Of a stretch of 59,262 nt of DNA, positions 46,945-56,421 are shown piece after piece; position 1 is the first letter of the stretch; the number at the start of each line of letters is the position of its first letter. The position numbers were made by a program, and so were the translations under genes. The notes under the pieces were generated by a model that saw only the letters and a list, made by a program, of their open reading frames with translations, ran no database searches and was not told the DNA's origin. Origin of the DNA: Chloroflexota bacterium (GTDB taxonomy: Bacteria > Chloroflexota > Anaerolineae > Aggregatilineales > Phototrophicaceae); NCBI GenBank assembly GCA_026706395.1, contig JAPOYU010000120.1, positions 1 through 59,262 on the forward strand. Reading direction: 5' to 3'.

Positions 46945-49518
46945 ATGCATAAGCTTCGGCGCGCCCTGCGTCATCACCTGCCGTTTTTGATCATCATGCC
47001 GCTCATCATCATCGTGATGACCTGGCCCACGATTATCCGCGTTTTCGATCGCGAGGGCTTTTGGCTGGCGCAACACAATATCGATTCAAATATGCTCTTC
47101 TGGGATGCCTGGTATTTCGAACGTTTAATCACGGGCAGAGCCGACTACTTTTTCACTGACTTGCTTTTCTATCCAGAGGGCGTATCGCTCGCCTTCCACA
47201 ATTTCAGTCTGCCGCACATGGCTACCATGGCTGCTCTGAAGACCATTTTCCCCTCGGCAAAGGCCTTCAACCTGACCTTTCTCCTGCTCACGTTTCTGAA
47301 CGCGGCAGCCGGTTACAACTACCTAAACTATCTTTTTCGCGATAGATGGGTCGCGCTCTTTGGCGCAGTCGTCTTCGGCACAAGCGCTTTTGTAATGGAC
47401 CGTCCCGCGCACAGCAACATCGCCTTCATCGCGACAATCCCTTTGTCGCTCTACTTCCTGCATCGCGGCTTGTTGGAAGGTAGCCTGCGATTTATGGCGA
47501 TTGCCGGCGGATTGATTGGCGCGACCGCCTTCATCGGGATGTACACGCTTGTCTGCCTCTTGATAATGTTTGGATTCTATTTTGCTTACTTCGCGATGGT
47601 GAAGTGGCGTGAGCGCGCGTTTTGGCTGAACGGGGGCTTGCTGTTAATCGTCACGGCGGGCTTCCTTTTGCTTCGCTTCTATCCGATGCTAGCGGATCCG
47701 CAAGGGCTGTCCGGCGCCTTGTCCAAAAATGAAGGCAGAGAAATCGGCAAGGAATTGCTCGGCTACTTCATCAATTACCATCATCCTGTTATCCAGCCCC
47801 TTCTCGCCGCGCTCTTCCCTGGATTGCGCCCAATTGAGTTGGTAAATGGCGGCTGGCACAATGTCGTCTTTCTCGGCTATGTTCCCTTGCTCCTGGTCGC
47901 CTTGGCATTTGCCAGAAGCGAATCTCGCCGTCGGTTGCTGCCTTGGATGATTCTGGCGCTCCCGTTCCTGATCCTTCGCCTCGGCTCATCCCTCACATTC
48001 AACGCCGCGCACTACCCAGACATCATTTTGCCGAAATATTACCTGACGGAAGCGCTTCCCCATTTATTCAGGCCATTTTGGGCGACCGATAATTTCCACG
48101 CCGGGACGCTGTTCCCCTTCGCGGCGCTCGCCTGCTGCGGCCTGATGGCGCTAATGCGCTCAATCCCGGGCAAGCGCAAAGGATTTTTCATTCTGGTTTT
48201 GACGGGCCTGGTGGCATTCGATTACTATATTGAACCGAGCCCCTTCGTCCTCCCGAAAGGTCGGCTGGATTTCATCGAATGGCTGGGCCAACAAGAAGAC
48301 CAGGAGTCGATTCGCCTCATCAACTTGCCGACCGGCGCACGCAACTCCAAAGTCTACGGGTTTTACCAAACCTACAACGGCTACCCCCATGCCGAAGGAA
48401 GGCCCACCCGCCATCCATCGAGCGCCTTCGACTACATGGAGAGTAACCTGCTGCTGCGAAACTGGCGCGGCAACAAGACCTACAACTGCCTGCCCGGCAA
48501 CCAGTCCGATTTCATCGCCGCCCAGGCTCAACTGCTTGATGATGGCTTCACATATATCCTGCTGCATCATGACCTCATCAATCATTGGACGGTAGCGCCC
48601 AACTTCGTCAACATCCCAGCCGCATACAGCGACGAATACGTCAGCATCTTCCGCGTCGAAGACCTGGACGAAAGTTGCAACTTCACACCGACGCTATGGA
48701 ATCAGGATGACATCCGGCTGTTCCAGACCGTCGAAGAGAAGGCAATAATTCCTCTACACCAGTTTTCGCTGCTCAGCATCTTTCCGGGCGCGTATTACGA
48801 CAGCGTTGACGAGCGGTATTACTACGCCTTTCTGTATAGTCTGCGCGACTCTATACCCGTACACGAAGAGGATATTTATGGAGTGTCTTCGGGCACCGCC
48901 GACAGCCAAGACTCAAGTCCCCGGGCAGCGCTCACAAGCAATAGCGTCGTACTCTCAGTCTCCAACCCGGGGGCGACCGATCAGTACGTGATCGATAATT
49001 ACAGCGCCTGGCTGGCGCGCCACTTCAATTCTTGCGGCCGCTTCATTGATACAGAAACTGTCGTCATCGAATACTTCCTGCGCCCGGGCTTCCCCTGTGA
49101 ACTCGCGCTAGACGACGCGCCGATCGCCGTCCACTACGACAACGGCATTCAACTCGGCAACCTGCTCGCTGCTGTGAACGAGGACAAACTCGATCTCCAC
49201 CTGCTCTGGAAACGCCTGCCACCCTCCGCCCACGCCTTCTCCGTCCAACTCTTCGACGCCGCCGGCAATAAGGCATACAACCAGGATTTCGTCTTCCACC
49301 ACGACACTTTAGGTGATTACGAGATTGATCTGTCCACTTTGACGCCGGGGACCTACGACGTGAAGCTCATCGTCTACAACTACGACACCGGCGTCAGCCT
49401 GCCCGGCACTGTGTTAAGCAGCAGAACTCGTTTCGACCGCGAACTGGAGGTCACCCGGATTTCCATTGGCGCAGGGCGCGGACGTCCTTTCACATTCTTT
49501 GCGGCTGTGCTAGAGTGA
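46945..49518 (+). CDS. GT-C-like polytopic membrane protein with extracellular tail, copy 1
   Basis: 857 residues. About ten membrane helices fill residues 10-430. After the first helix comes an acidic outside loop (SNMLFWDAWYFERLITGRAD) with FYPEGVSLAFHNFSLPH, which resembles the catalytic loop of GT-C glycosyltransferases such as PMT/STT3-like enzymes. The second half is outside: a segment beginning LDFIEWLGQQEDQESIRLIN and a beta-rich C-terminal domain (ELALDDAPIAVHYDNGIQLG onward, DVKLIVYNYDTGVS). A lipid-linked sugar donor and surface glycan or glycoprotein product are likely but unproved. A paralogue follows 11 bp later on the same strand. Confidence 0.65.
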   Translation: MHKLRRALRHHLPFLIIMPLIIIVMTWPTIIRVFDREGFWLAQHNIDSNMLFWDAWYFERLITGRADYFFTDLLFYPEGVSLAFHNFSLPHMATMAALKTIFPSAKAFNLTFLLLTFLNAAAGYNYLNYLFRDRWVALFGAVVFGTSAFVMDRPAHSNIAFIATIPLSLYFLHRGLLEGSLRFMAIAGGLIGATAFIGMYTLVCLLIMFGFYFAYFAMVKWRERAFWLNGGLLLIVTAGFLLLRFYPMLADPQGLSGALSKNEGREIGKELLGYFINYHHPVIQPLLAALFPGLRPIELVNGGWHNVVFLGYVPLLLVALAFARSESRRRLLPWMILALPFLILRLGSSLTFNAAHYPDIILPKYYLTEALPHLFRPFWATDNFHAGTLFPFAALACCGLMALMRSIPGKRKGFFILVLTGLVAFDYYIEPSPFVLPKGRLDFIEWLGQQEDQESIRLINLPTGARNSKVYGFYQTYNGYPHAEGRPTRHPSSAFDYMESNLLLRNWRGNKTYNCLPGNQSDFIAAQAQLLDDGFTYILLHHDLINHWTVAPNFVNIPAAYSDEYVSIFRVEDLDESCNFTPTLWNQDDIRLFQTVEEKAIIPLHQFSLLSIFPGAYYDSVDERYYYAFLYSLRDSIPVHEEDIYGVSSGTADSQDSSPRAALTSNSVVLSVSNPGATDQYVIDNYSAWLARHFNSCGRFIDTETVVIEYFLRPGFPCELALDDAPIAVHYDNGIQLGNLLAAVNEDKLDLHLLWKRLPPSAHAFSVQLFDAAGNKAYNQDFVFHHDTLGDYEIDLSTLTPGTYDVKLIVYNYDTGVSLPGTVLSSRTRFDRELEVTRISIGAGRGRPFTFFAAVLE

Positions 49519-49529
49519 TTCCCAGGTAG

Positions 49530-52079
49530 ATGCCGATTTCCGTCGTTCTCAATATGTCTCAATGCTTGAACTTTGTCACTCGCCCACTTCGCGATCATCT
49601 CCACTTTCTGATCATCGTCCCGCTGCTCATCATAGTGACGACCTGGCCCCTGGCGCAGAATATTCTCGATGTGCATTCCCTACATCGCCCTCCAGGCGAC
49701 GCCGACGTGTTGATCGAGTTTTGGGACGCTTGGTACGGAAAACTGCTGCTGACGGGGAGAGCGGATTATTTTTACACCGAGCTGCTGTTTTATCCCGATG
49801 GTTTGTCACTTGCCTTCCATCATTTAGGTCTTCCGCATATTTTCATATTTGGCGGATTGCAGGCTGTCTTGCCGGCCGTCAACGCGTTCTTCCTCACGTA
49901 TATGATTACGGTGTTTTCAAATGCCCTGGCCAGCTACATCTTTCTGCGGCAATTGTTCCCGGGCAAGTGGATTGCGCTGTTTGGCGCCGTCATTTTCAGC
50001 TTCAGTCCCTACTTTTTGCCTCACGCCCGTCATTTAGATCAAATAACCATTTGGACGATTCCGCTCACGCTCTATGCCTTCCATCGCGGTATTGTCGAGG
50101 GGCGCTGGAAATGGTTGGTCGCTGCCGGCTTCTTCGCGGGATTGACCGCCTTCATCATCATGTACAACCTTGTCTGTCTTTTCATAACGATGGCTCTTTA
50201 CACACTATACCTGGCTTCAACGCGATGGCGGCAACATCGCTTCTGGTTCGGGGTGGCGCTGACGGTTTTGGTCGCAGCGTCAATTGGCAGCATACGCCTC
50301 TATCCAATGACCGCCGACCCGACCATTCTTGGCGAGGCTCTGGACAAGGGCGCCAACACGCCTAACAGCACCGACCTGCTGGTTTTTCTAGTCAACCCGC
50401 GTCACCCCTTCACACCGACGGTATTCGATACGCTGTTTCATCGCGCGCCGCCCAACGTACCTCCTAATGGCTATCTAGGTCTTTTGCCGCTTCTGCTAAT
50501 TGTCGTCGGTCTTTTCCGTAGCGGCAATCGCCGCCTTATGGCGCCATGGCTGGCGCTCGCCTTCTTTTTCGCTGTTTTGCGTTTTGGCCACGTTCTTCAA
50601 ATTGACGGACGGGTCTATTCGGATTTCCTGCTGCCAAAATATCACTTGGATATACTTGTCCCTTGGCTCACTAAAGCATTCTGGCAGTTAACATTTCCTC
50701 AAATCGGCATCCTTCTGCCGCTGGCTGTACTCTCATGCTACGGCTTGCAGGCAATCCTGGTCTATCTCCCGCGTAATTTGCGCGCCGCCGCCGTCCTCAT
50801 CGTCATAACATTGGTGGCATTTGAATACTACCAACCTCCGATTCCGTCCTACCCGCGTTTTCAACCGCAGTATCAATGGATTGACTGGCTGGCTGCCGAA
50901 CCTGACCAGGACTCCATCCGCCTGGTCAATCTGCCTATGGGGCGCAACCGGTCCAAACGATACCTCTACCATCAGAGCTTGCATGGATATCCTCAAGTGG
51001 AGGGACTGGCTTCCCGTACGCCTGGATCCGCCTACGATTACATTGAAGGGAATCTGTTGCTTAGCGTTTGGCGCGCTGGCAAGTCCATCAATTGCCTGGG
51101 GAGCAACATAGACGAATTTGCCACCGCCCACGCTGAACTAATGTCGGACGGTTTCACGCATATCGTCTTGCATCGCGGAACATTTACAGATCAACACTTG
51201 GCGTCAAGTTTTGTCGACATTCCAGCTTCTTACACAGACGAGCATGTCCAAATCTACCGGCTGATAGACTTGCGCGATACATGCGATGTCACTGCCTCGT
51301 TGAGCGAAACCTTTGAGCGTTATGTGGAGATGATCGAAGGATCCGGCTCTATCGTCCCTGATGGGAATTCGGGAATCTTCGTCATATACCCTTTCGTTAC
51401 GCCATCTCCTCTAGCCCGCGAAGATTATTTGACCGCCCTGAAATCTGACGCCGATCTCCTTCGACTTGACATCCAACAACTGATCGAAGCTTCAAACTCG
51501 AACACTGGTCTGCGCGCGAATCATGGTTACGAGATTGTGAGATCCATCGGCGTCCTTCTCTTTGCCTATGACCCCAGCGCCACGGGACAAGCCCTGACCG
51601 ATTCATTCCATTCTTTTCTTTCTCTCCAGTACAATGCCTGCGGTCGCATAATCGACACAGAAACCACCCTCATCGAATACTTCCTGCGCGGGGGCTTCCC
51701 CTGTGAACTTGCCTTAACAGAAGCCCCATTCGCCGTCCGCTACGACAACGACATTCAACTCGGAAACTTGCTGACCACAGTCGACGACGATACGCTCGCA
51801 CTCTACGTCTTATGGAAGCGCCTGCCGTCGGAAAGGCACGCCATCTCGATTCAGTTCTTCGACGAAAGCGGCAGCAAGGCATACGGGCAAGACTTCGTCA
51901 TACCCAGCGACGCCCTCAGCAGAAATGAGATTGACCTGTCCGCTCTGGAGCCGGGGACCTATGACGTGAAGCTGATAGTCTACAATTACGAGACCGGCGC
52001 CAGCGTACCTGGCAACGTGTTGAGCAGCGGAACTCGTATCGACCGCGCGCTCGACTTCATGACCCTGCCTGTCGAATAG
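49530..52079 (+). CDS. GT-C-like polytopic membrane protein with extracellular tail, copy 2
   Basis: 849 residues, a tandem paralogue of the gene at 46945-49518. The acidic loop (IEFWDAWYGKLLLTGRADYF, FYPDGLSLAFHHLGLPH) and the outside domains (WIDWLAAEPDQDSIRLVN; LTEAPFAVRYDNDIQLGNLL; DVKLIVYNYETGAS) are conserved in order. The C-terminal 150 residues are far more similar between the two, at DNA level too, than the membrane part. Starts at ATG 49530 or 49554 both remain possible; neither has a clear ribosome-binding sequence. It probably works as a co-expressed partner or paralogue of copy 1. It converges with the second GATase gene, stops 8 bp apart. Confidence 0.65.
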   Translation: MPISVVLNMSQCLNFVTRPLRDHLHFLIIVPLLIIVTTWPLAQNILDVHSLHRPPGDADVLIEFWDAWYGKLLLTGRADYFYTELLFYPDGLSLAFHHLGLPHIFIFGGLQAVLPAVNAFFLTYMITVFSNALASYIFLRQLFPGKWIALFGAVIFSFSPYFLPHARHLDQITIWTIPLTLYAFHRGIVEGRWKWLVAAGFFAGLTAFIIMYNLVCLFITMALYTLYLASTRWRQHRFWFGVALTVLVAASIGSIRLYPMTADPTILGEALDKGANTPNSTDLLVFLVNPRHPFTPTVFDTLFHRAPPNVPPNGYLGLLPLLLIVVGLFRSGNRRLMAPWLALAFFFAVLRFGHVLQIDGRVYSDFLLPKYHLDILVPWLTKAFWQLTFPQIGILLPLAVLSCYGLQAILVYLPRNLRAAAVLIVITLVAFEYYQPPIPSYPRFQPQYQWIDWLAAEPDQDSIRLVNLPMGRNRSKRYLYHQSLHGYPQVEGLASRTPGSAYDYIEGNLLLSVWRAGKSINCLGSNIDEFATAHAELMSDGFTHIVLHRGTFTDQHLASSFVDIPASYTDEHVQIYRLIDLRDTCDVTASLSETFERYVEMIEGSGSIVPDGNSGIFVIYPFVTPSPLAREDYLTALKSDADLLRLDIQQLIEASNSNTGLRANHGYEIVRSIGVLLFAYDPSATGQALTDSFHSFLSLQYNACGRIIDTETTLIEYFLRGGFPCELALTEAPFAVRYDNDIQLGNLLTTVDDDTLALYVLWKRLPSERHAISIQFFDESGSKAYGQDFVIPSDALSRNEIDLSALEPGTYDVKLIVYNYETGASVPGNVLSSGTRIDRALDFMTLPVE

Positions 52080-52087
52080 CGCCCGGC

Positions 52088-52834
52088 TCAGCCTAAAAAG
52101 CGTTCCCGCCGCCGCTCCGCCGCCTTCGCCACCAAGGCGTCGAAGAGCGCCTGCTGACTGGCATCGTGAGCGGCGGTCACTTCGGGATGCCACTGCACCG
52201 CGATCAGCCAGGGATGCGCCGAATCCTCCACCGCCTCTATAATGCCGTCCTCCGCCATCGCCACCACGCGCAGACCGTCCCCCAGCGCCCTTATGGCCTG
52301 ATGGTGCCCCGACGATGTGCGGAGCCTCGTCAGCCCCATCACGTCGGCGATCAAACTGTCGGCTTCTACATGCACATCCTGCATCGCCCACAGGCCCGCC
52401 TCATCGCGGTGGATGTCCTGGTCGCGGATGTCTGGAATATGCTCGTACAGAGTCCCGCCGGCGGCGACATTCAACACCTGCATGCCGCGACAGATACAGA
52501 GCAGCGGCGTCTCCCGCTCGGCCAGCAAATGCCGGACCAGATGCAACTCGCTTGCGTCGCGTTCTTCATCAGCCGGCAGGAGTTGCGCGTTCCACCTGTC
52601 GCCGCCATACTCCGCCGGATCGATATCCGTGCCGCCCGTCACAACCAGGCCATCCAGCAGCGGCAAGACCTGCTCCCAGGCTTCGCCCGGCGGGATGAGG
52701 AGAGCGATGCCGCCCGCCCGCCGCACCGAATCCACGTATGGCGCCGGCGTGCTGTAGAACTCCTCGTAATGCCGCGACCGAATATACTCCTCGCTCCGTC
52801 CGCCGCTTGTGATGCCGATTACCGGTCTGCCCAT
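52088..52834 (-). CDS. Gamma-glutamyl-gamma-aminobutyrate hydrolase family protein (class I GATase), copy 2
   Basis: 248 residues. The nucleophile is Cys115 in LLCICRGMQVLNVAAGG, the His-Glu pair in AVQWHPEVTAAHD and GLVVTGGTDIDPAEYGGDRW is the substrate-side glycine loop. It is closer to canonical PuuD-like proteins than the copy at 35353-36036 in its GGTDIDP motif. The two are distant paralogues, 16 kb apart. The gene stands alone on the minus strand, convergent with the GT-C gene, and faces the permease gene across a 304-bp divergent gap. Confidence 0.88.
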   Translation of the reverse strand: MGRPVIGITSGGRSEEYIRSRHYEEFYSTPAPYVDSVRRAGGIALLIPPGEAWEQVLPLLDGLVVTGGTDIDPAEYGGDRWNAQLLPADEERDASELHLVRHLLAERETPLLCICRGMQVLNVAAGGTLYEHIPDIRDQDIHRDEAGLWAMQDVHVEADSLIADVMGLTRLRTSSGHHQAIRALGDGLRVVAMAEDGIIEAVEDSAHPWLIAVQWHPEVTAAHDASQQALFDALVAKAAERRRERFLG

Positions 52835-53015
52835 GCTGCCGTCCTGTCCCGCTATCCGCCTGCATAACGACCAAATATAGTCGAGCCGGCGTCGCCAGGC
52901 AAGGTCAGGCGAGCATTCAGTCGGCGCCTCCAGTCAAGTCTCTCTGCGCTCTCTTTTTCAGGAGCCGTGCAGGGGCAGCCTTAGGTCGTCCGAAAGAGCG
53001 CATATATGGTTTCGA

Positions 53016-53043
53016 CGGGCGCGTTATTGGCTCGCCCCTACAT
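53016..53043. repeat. REP-like dispersed repeat, reverse-orientation copy
   Basis: GGGCGCGTTATTGGCTCGCC followed by CCTACATG resembles the reverse complement of the copies at 598 and 2963 (TGTAGGGGCGA), with a changed loop. Confidence 0.45.
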
Positions 53044-53083
53044 GTCCGCTGCGTTTCAGATTGATTATTTTCTGTGAACCGAG

Positions 53084-53112
53084 TTGTGACTTGCGAGCGG
53101 CTGTGGTTAAAT
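53084..53112 (+). promoter_or_regulatory. Candidate promoter of the FtsX-type permease gene
   Basis: TTGTGA (53084-53089) and TTAAAT (53107-53112) are separated by 17 bp, giving a start near 53119 and a short leader before ATG 53139. Confidence 0.45.
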
Positions 53113-53138
53113 ACCTGTCCGACTGTACAGGATGCCCA

Positions 53139-55874
53139 ATGACCCACCGTCTTCGCTTCATCTTCATGTACGCGCTGCGCAACATCGGCCGCGGCGGCCG
53201 CTGGACCACGCTGGCCATCCTTTGCATCAGCGCCGGCGTCGCCACGGTTGTCGCCCTGCGCTCGCTTGGCCTGGCCGTGGGCGACACGCTAACGAATAAC
53301 GTCCGCATTGAGGTCAAGGGCGATCTGTTGATCCGCAATGACAGCATCTTCGGCGGCTTCGGCAGCAACGATCCCCGCGCCTTCACGCCCGAAGAATTGG
53401 GTCAGTTGCTGGCCTGGGCGGAAGCCAATGGCGCGCGAACCTCGGCCTACATGAGCGGACGCAATATGCAAATCAGCAAAGCCGGCGATGAGCGATTCGG
53501 CCGTCCAAGTTTCATCGGCAGCAACTTCATTGATCCGCAGACCTACCCGCCCACCCACAGCATCCTCGCCCTCGACCCGCCGGACGCGCCTCTCGCCCAG
53601 CTCTTCACCGGCGGCAACGATGTCGTCATCAGCGACAACCTCGCGGCGCAGAATGAAATCAGCGTCGGCGACACCGTGCGCGTCAGCGGAACACAAGAAC
53701 CCTTCACCGTGCGCGGCATCGTCTCGGTCGCCGAAGAGAGCAGCGTCACCAACTTCCTCAATGCGTTCTTCGGCTTCGCTTATTTCGATCTCGCCAATGC
53801 TCGGGCGGTGATCAGCGAAAACTTCGCGCCCAATCGCATCGGCGTTCTGTTTCCCGATTCACCGGACGAAGAAGCGCTCGATCGACTCGCTACTGAAGTC
53901 GAGGCGCTGGCGCCAGACGTCCGCTCCACAGATATCTATGACTTTCTCGAACGCTACGAAATAATCTCGCAATACCTCAGCGACTTCGTCGTTGTTATGG
54001 GGCTTGGGGCGCTGCTCATCGGCGGCGTCGGCATCATGAATACCATGCTGGTACTGGTCCGCCGGCGCACAAACGAAATCGCAGCGGTCAAAACCTTCGG
54101 CTTGCACGGTCGCCAGGTTGCTTCACTCTTCTTTGCCGAGGGGCTGATGCTCGGTTTCGCCGGCAGCGTCATCGGGCTTATCGCCGGCGTCGGCCTCAGC
54201 GTCATTGTCAATGAATACGGCTCCGTCGCCCTCCGCCAGCCGCTTGTATGGAAGGTCTACCCCGAGGCGCTTGTCTTCGGCTTCGCCTTGGGCATGGTCG
54301 TAACCGCTATCTTCGGCGTCGCGCCCATTCTCACCGCTGTCAAAGTCCGTCCCAGCATCATCCTGCGCCCCAACGAAAATCATCTGGTCGCGCTTGGTAT
54401 TCTGCAATCGCTCTTGCTCCTCATATTTGTCACCATCAGCCTCGGCTTGGTCGTCGGGCATATCCTGCGCCCGTCCTTTGAACTGACGGAAAGCCGCGTT
54501 CCCGAAATCGCCGCGCGCGATGCCGAGCGCCTCACGCCCGAAGACCGAGAAGCGCTCCGCGAGTCCGGAAGTTTCAGCTCGATAAGCGACGCCGGCGAAG
54601 TCTCTACTCCATCGCCCTACTTGGCTGGCATCCTCGGCGTCACCGCCGTCTTCATTCTGTTTGCCGTTCTGATCGCCATACTCTGGCTCATAATCTTCCT
54701 TATCGGACGCATCCCATCTCTGGGCATGGTCACTTTCCGCCTCGCCCAGCGCAACCTCTCGGCAAATCGTCTGCGCACCGCCATTACCCTGCTCGCCTTA
54801 AGCGCCGGCATGTTCGCATTGAGCAGCATCGCCTTCGTCGGCGAGGGCACGCGCGAACTGATAAATCTCCAACTCAGCCGAACCTTTGGCGGCAATGTTC
54901 TCGTATTTCCCTTTCCCGGCTTGCCGCGGAATCTCATCGAAAACGCCATAGACGGCGCCCTTGCCGAGGTCGATATCACCTACCGAACCACCATCGAAAG
55001 CTTCGACGACGAAGTCGCCGCGGTAAATAGCGCGCCACTCGCCGAGCCCATCGGCTTCGAATTCGCCGTCTGGAATTCAAATAAGCCGGATATCTACAGC
55101 GGCCAACCGGCAACCAGCGCCGGCCGCATGCTCACGCTGGAAGACGCCGGGCAAGCCCTTGTCGTCCTGCCGCTGGAATTGGCGGATGAGCTCGGCGTCG
55201 CCGTCGGAGACAGCATTCGGCTCGACGGCGCGCCAGACCTTGAGCTGGAGGTCGTGGGCACGGCCGATTTCAGCGGAGGCTCGGCCAGCTTTGGGGAACC
55301 CAGCGCCCTGATCCCGCCCGCTGTCTTGCCCGCTTCGCTCTCCCCCGGCTTCACGCTCTATGTCTTCCAGGTCCCCGAAGCGGAACTCAACCGCGCCTTG
55401 GCTGAGCTGTCCTCTGTGATCTTCGCGCTCGCGCTTGACCTGAAATTCATCGACGGTTTGATGAGCCGCCTCATCGACCAATTCGCCGCTATTCCAACAA
55501 TCGTTGGCCTGCTCTCCCTCTTCGCCGCTGCCGTCATCATGGCGAACACCGTCGCCCTCTCCACCCTGGAACGCCGCCGCCAAATCGGCATCCTCAAAGC
55601 TATCGGACTCAATTCTCGCCGTGTCTTGCAAGTCATGTTCATCGAGTCGAGCTTGATCGGATTGCTCAGCGCCGTCATCGGCATTGGCGTCAGCGCCCTT
55701 TGCATCAGCTTACTGTCCGCCGCCGGCGGTATCGCCATCCCTTTGCCGACCGACGCCCGGCTGACCGCCATCGCCCTTTTCATCGCCGCAATCCTCATCG
55801 GCTGGACAGCCACCTTTCTCAGCGCCCGGGTCGCCCTGAAAGAGCGGGTCATGAACGTGCTCCGCTACGACTAG
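53139..55874 (+). CDS. Large ABC transporter permease with two FtsX domains
   Basis: 911 residues from ATG 53139. The order is: one membrane helix and an outside MacB-type periplasmic-core domain (about 30-260), an FtsX permease domain (about 290-390; IMNTMLVLVRRRTNEIAAVK and GLHGRQVASLFFAEGLMLGF), a long connecting part with membrane segments, then a second helix-core-FtsX unit ending IKERV-like LKERVMNVLRYD. Two-FtsX proteins of this kind form the membrane part of LolCDE/macrolide-type exporters with a separate ATPase. No ATPase adjoins it; the only LolD/MacB-type ATPase in the window lies at 18619-19308. The direction and cargo are unknown. Confidence 0.9.
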   Translation: MTHRLRFIFMYALRNIGRGGRWTTLAILCISAGVATVVALRSLGLAVGDTLTNNVRIEVKGDLLIRNDSIFGGFGSNDPRAFTPEELGQLLAWAEANGARTSAYMSGRNMQISKAGDERFGRPSFIGSNFIDPQTYPPTHSILALDPPDAPLAQLFTGGNDVVISDNLAAQNEISVGDTVRVSGTQEPFTVRGIVSVAEESSVTNFLNAFFGFAYFDLANARAVISENFAPNRIGVLFPDSPDEEALDRLATEVEALAPDVRSTDIYDFLERYEIISQYLSDFVVVMGLGALLIGGVGIMNTMLVLVRRRTNEIAAVKTFGLHGRQVASLFFAEGLMLGFAGSVIGLIAGVGLSVIVNEYGSVALRQPLVWKVYPEALVFGFALGMVVTAIFGVAPILTAVKVRPSIILRPNENHLVALGILQSLLLLIFVTISLGLVVGHILRPSFELTESRVPEIAARDAERLTPEDREALRESGSFSSISDAGEVSTPSPYLAGILGVTAVFILFAVLIAILWLIIFLIGRIPSLGMVTFRLAQRNLSANRLRTAITLLALSAGMFALSSIAFVGEGTRELINLQLSRTFGGNVLVFPFPGLPRNLIENAIDGALAEVDITYRTTIESFDDEVAAVNSAPLAEPIGFEFAVWNSNKPDIYSGQPATSAGRMLTLEDAGQALVVLPLELADELGVAVGDSIRLDGAPDLELEVVGTADFSGGSASFGEPSALIPPAVLPASLSPGFTLYVFQVPEAELNRALAELSSVIFALALDLKFIDGLMSRLIDQFAAIPTIVGLLSLFAAAVIMANTVALSTLERRRQIGILKAIGLNSRRVLQVMFIESSLIGLLSAVIGIGVSALCISLLSAAGGIAIPLPTDARLTAIALFIAAILIGWTATFLSARVALKERVMNVLRYD

Positions 55875-55955
55875 CCCCAGCGCGAGTCCTCCTGTGCAGA
55901 ATGCGGTGTACGTTCCAAGTCCATGAAATTCACCAGCCCCGGCCGCAGAGCCTGA

Positions 55956-55984
55956 TTGCCCACGGAAAAAACCTATGCTATATT
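55956..55984 (+). promoter_or_regulatory. Promoter of the Flp pilin gene
   Basis: TTGCCC (55956-55961) and TATATT (55979-55984) are separated by 17 bp. The predicted start near 55991 leaves a leader of about 54 nt, ending in AGGAG 9 nt before the pilin ATG. Confidence 0.6.
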
Positions 55985-56044
55985 GAAGCCAAGTGATCGT
56001 GTGCCGTTCATTCTCGCCAACACACTTATCGCAGGAGTATTCTG

Positions 56045-56233
56045 ATGGCGTTCAAACCAGGAAATCAAAGCGGACAAGGCTTGGTCGAATACGCGTTAAT
56101 CCTCGTCCTGGTCGCGGTAGTCGTTATCGTTATTCTGTTACTGCTGGGCCCGGCAATCGGCAATATCTTCTCCAACCTCATTAACAGTCTGAATCCGACC
56201 GCGACGCCCACCATCACGCCTACGCCAGGCTAG
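56045..56233 (+). CDS. Flp/Fap-type prepilin
   Basis: 62 residues. The leader MAFKPGNQSG is followed by QGLVEYALILVLVAVVVIVI, the type IV Flp-type N-terminus with the expected Glu (residue 15, position 5 of mature pilin after cleavage at G10-Q11). The hydrophobic helix continues to about 45, and the protein ends NPTATPTITPTPG, a Thr/Pro tail like those of other exported proteins here. Flp pilins assemble into Tad pili after cleavage by a CpaA/TadV peptidase. None of the tad/cpa genes is in the window, so it may be an orphan or use distant machinery. AGGAG supports the start; a good terminator follows. Confidence 0.85.
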   Translation: MAFKPGNQSGQGLVEYALILVLVAVVVIVILLLLGPAIGNIFSNLINSLNPTATPTITPTPG

Positions 56234-56260
56234 ACATAAGCCATGTTTCTGATTTCAAAT

Positions 56261-56293
56261 GTGGGCGGTCGCGATGCCGCCCACGTTTTGTTT
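56261..56293 (+). terminator. Rho-independent terminator of the pilin gene
   Basis: GTGGGCGG (56261-56268) pairs perfectly with CCGCCCAC (56277-56284) over an 8-nt loop and is followed by G, TTTT, G, TTT. It lies 28 bp after the pilin stop and is the clearest terminator in the window. Confidence 0.85.
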
Positions 56294-56421
56294 GCGGCGC
56301 CTTCCGGTCCTGCCATAAACGCGCCGCCTGTGGAAGAAGGGCAATGAGCCGCAAGCTTATCGCTCGGCCCGTAATTCGTTATACTCGCAGTCTCTGCCGT
56401 TTCAGGGGATAGGGACAGAAT

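Larger units (their letters stand above)
52835..53138. other. 304-bp divergent intergenic region
   Basis: Holds a diverged REP-like repeat (53016-53043) and the permease promoter (53084-53112). No other gene or RNA was recognised. A hairpin CCTGT...ACAGG (53114-53131) lies over the presumed ribosome-binding region of the permease gene. Confidence 0.5.
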
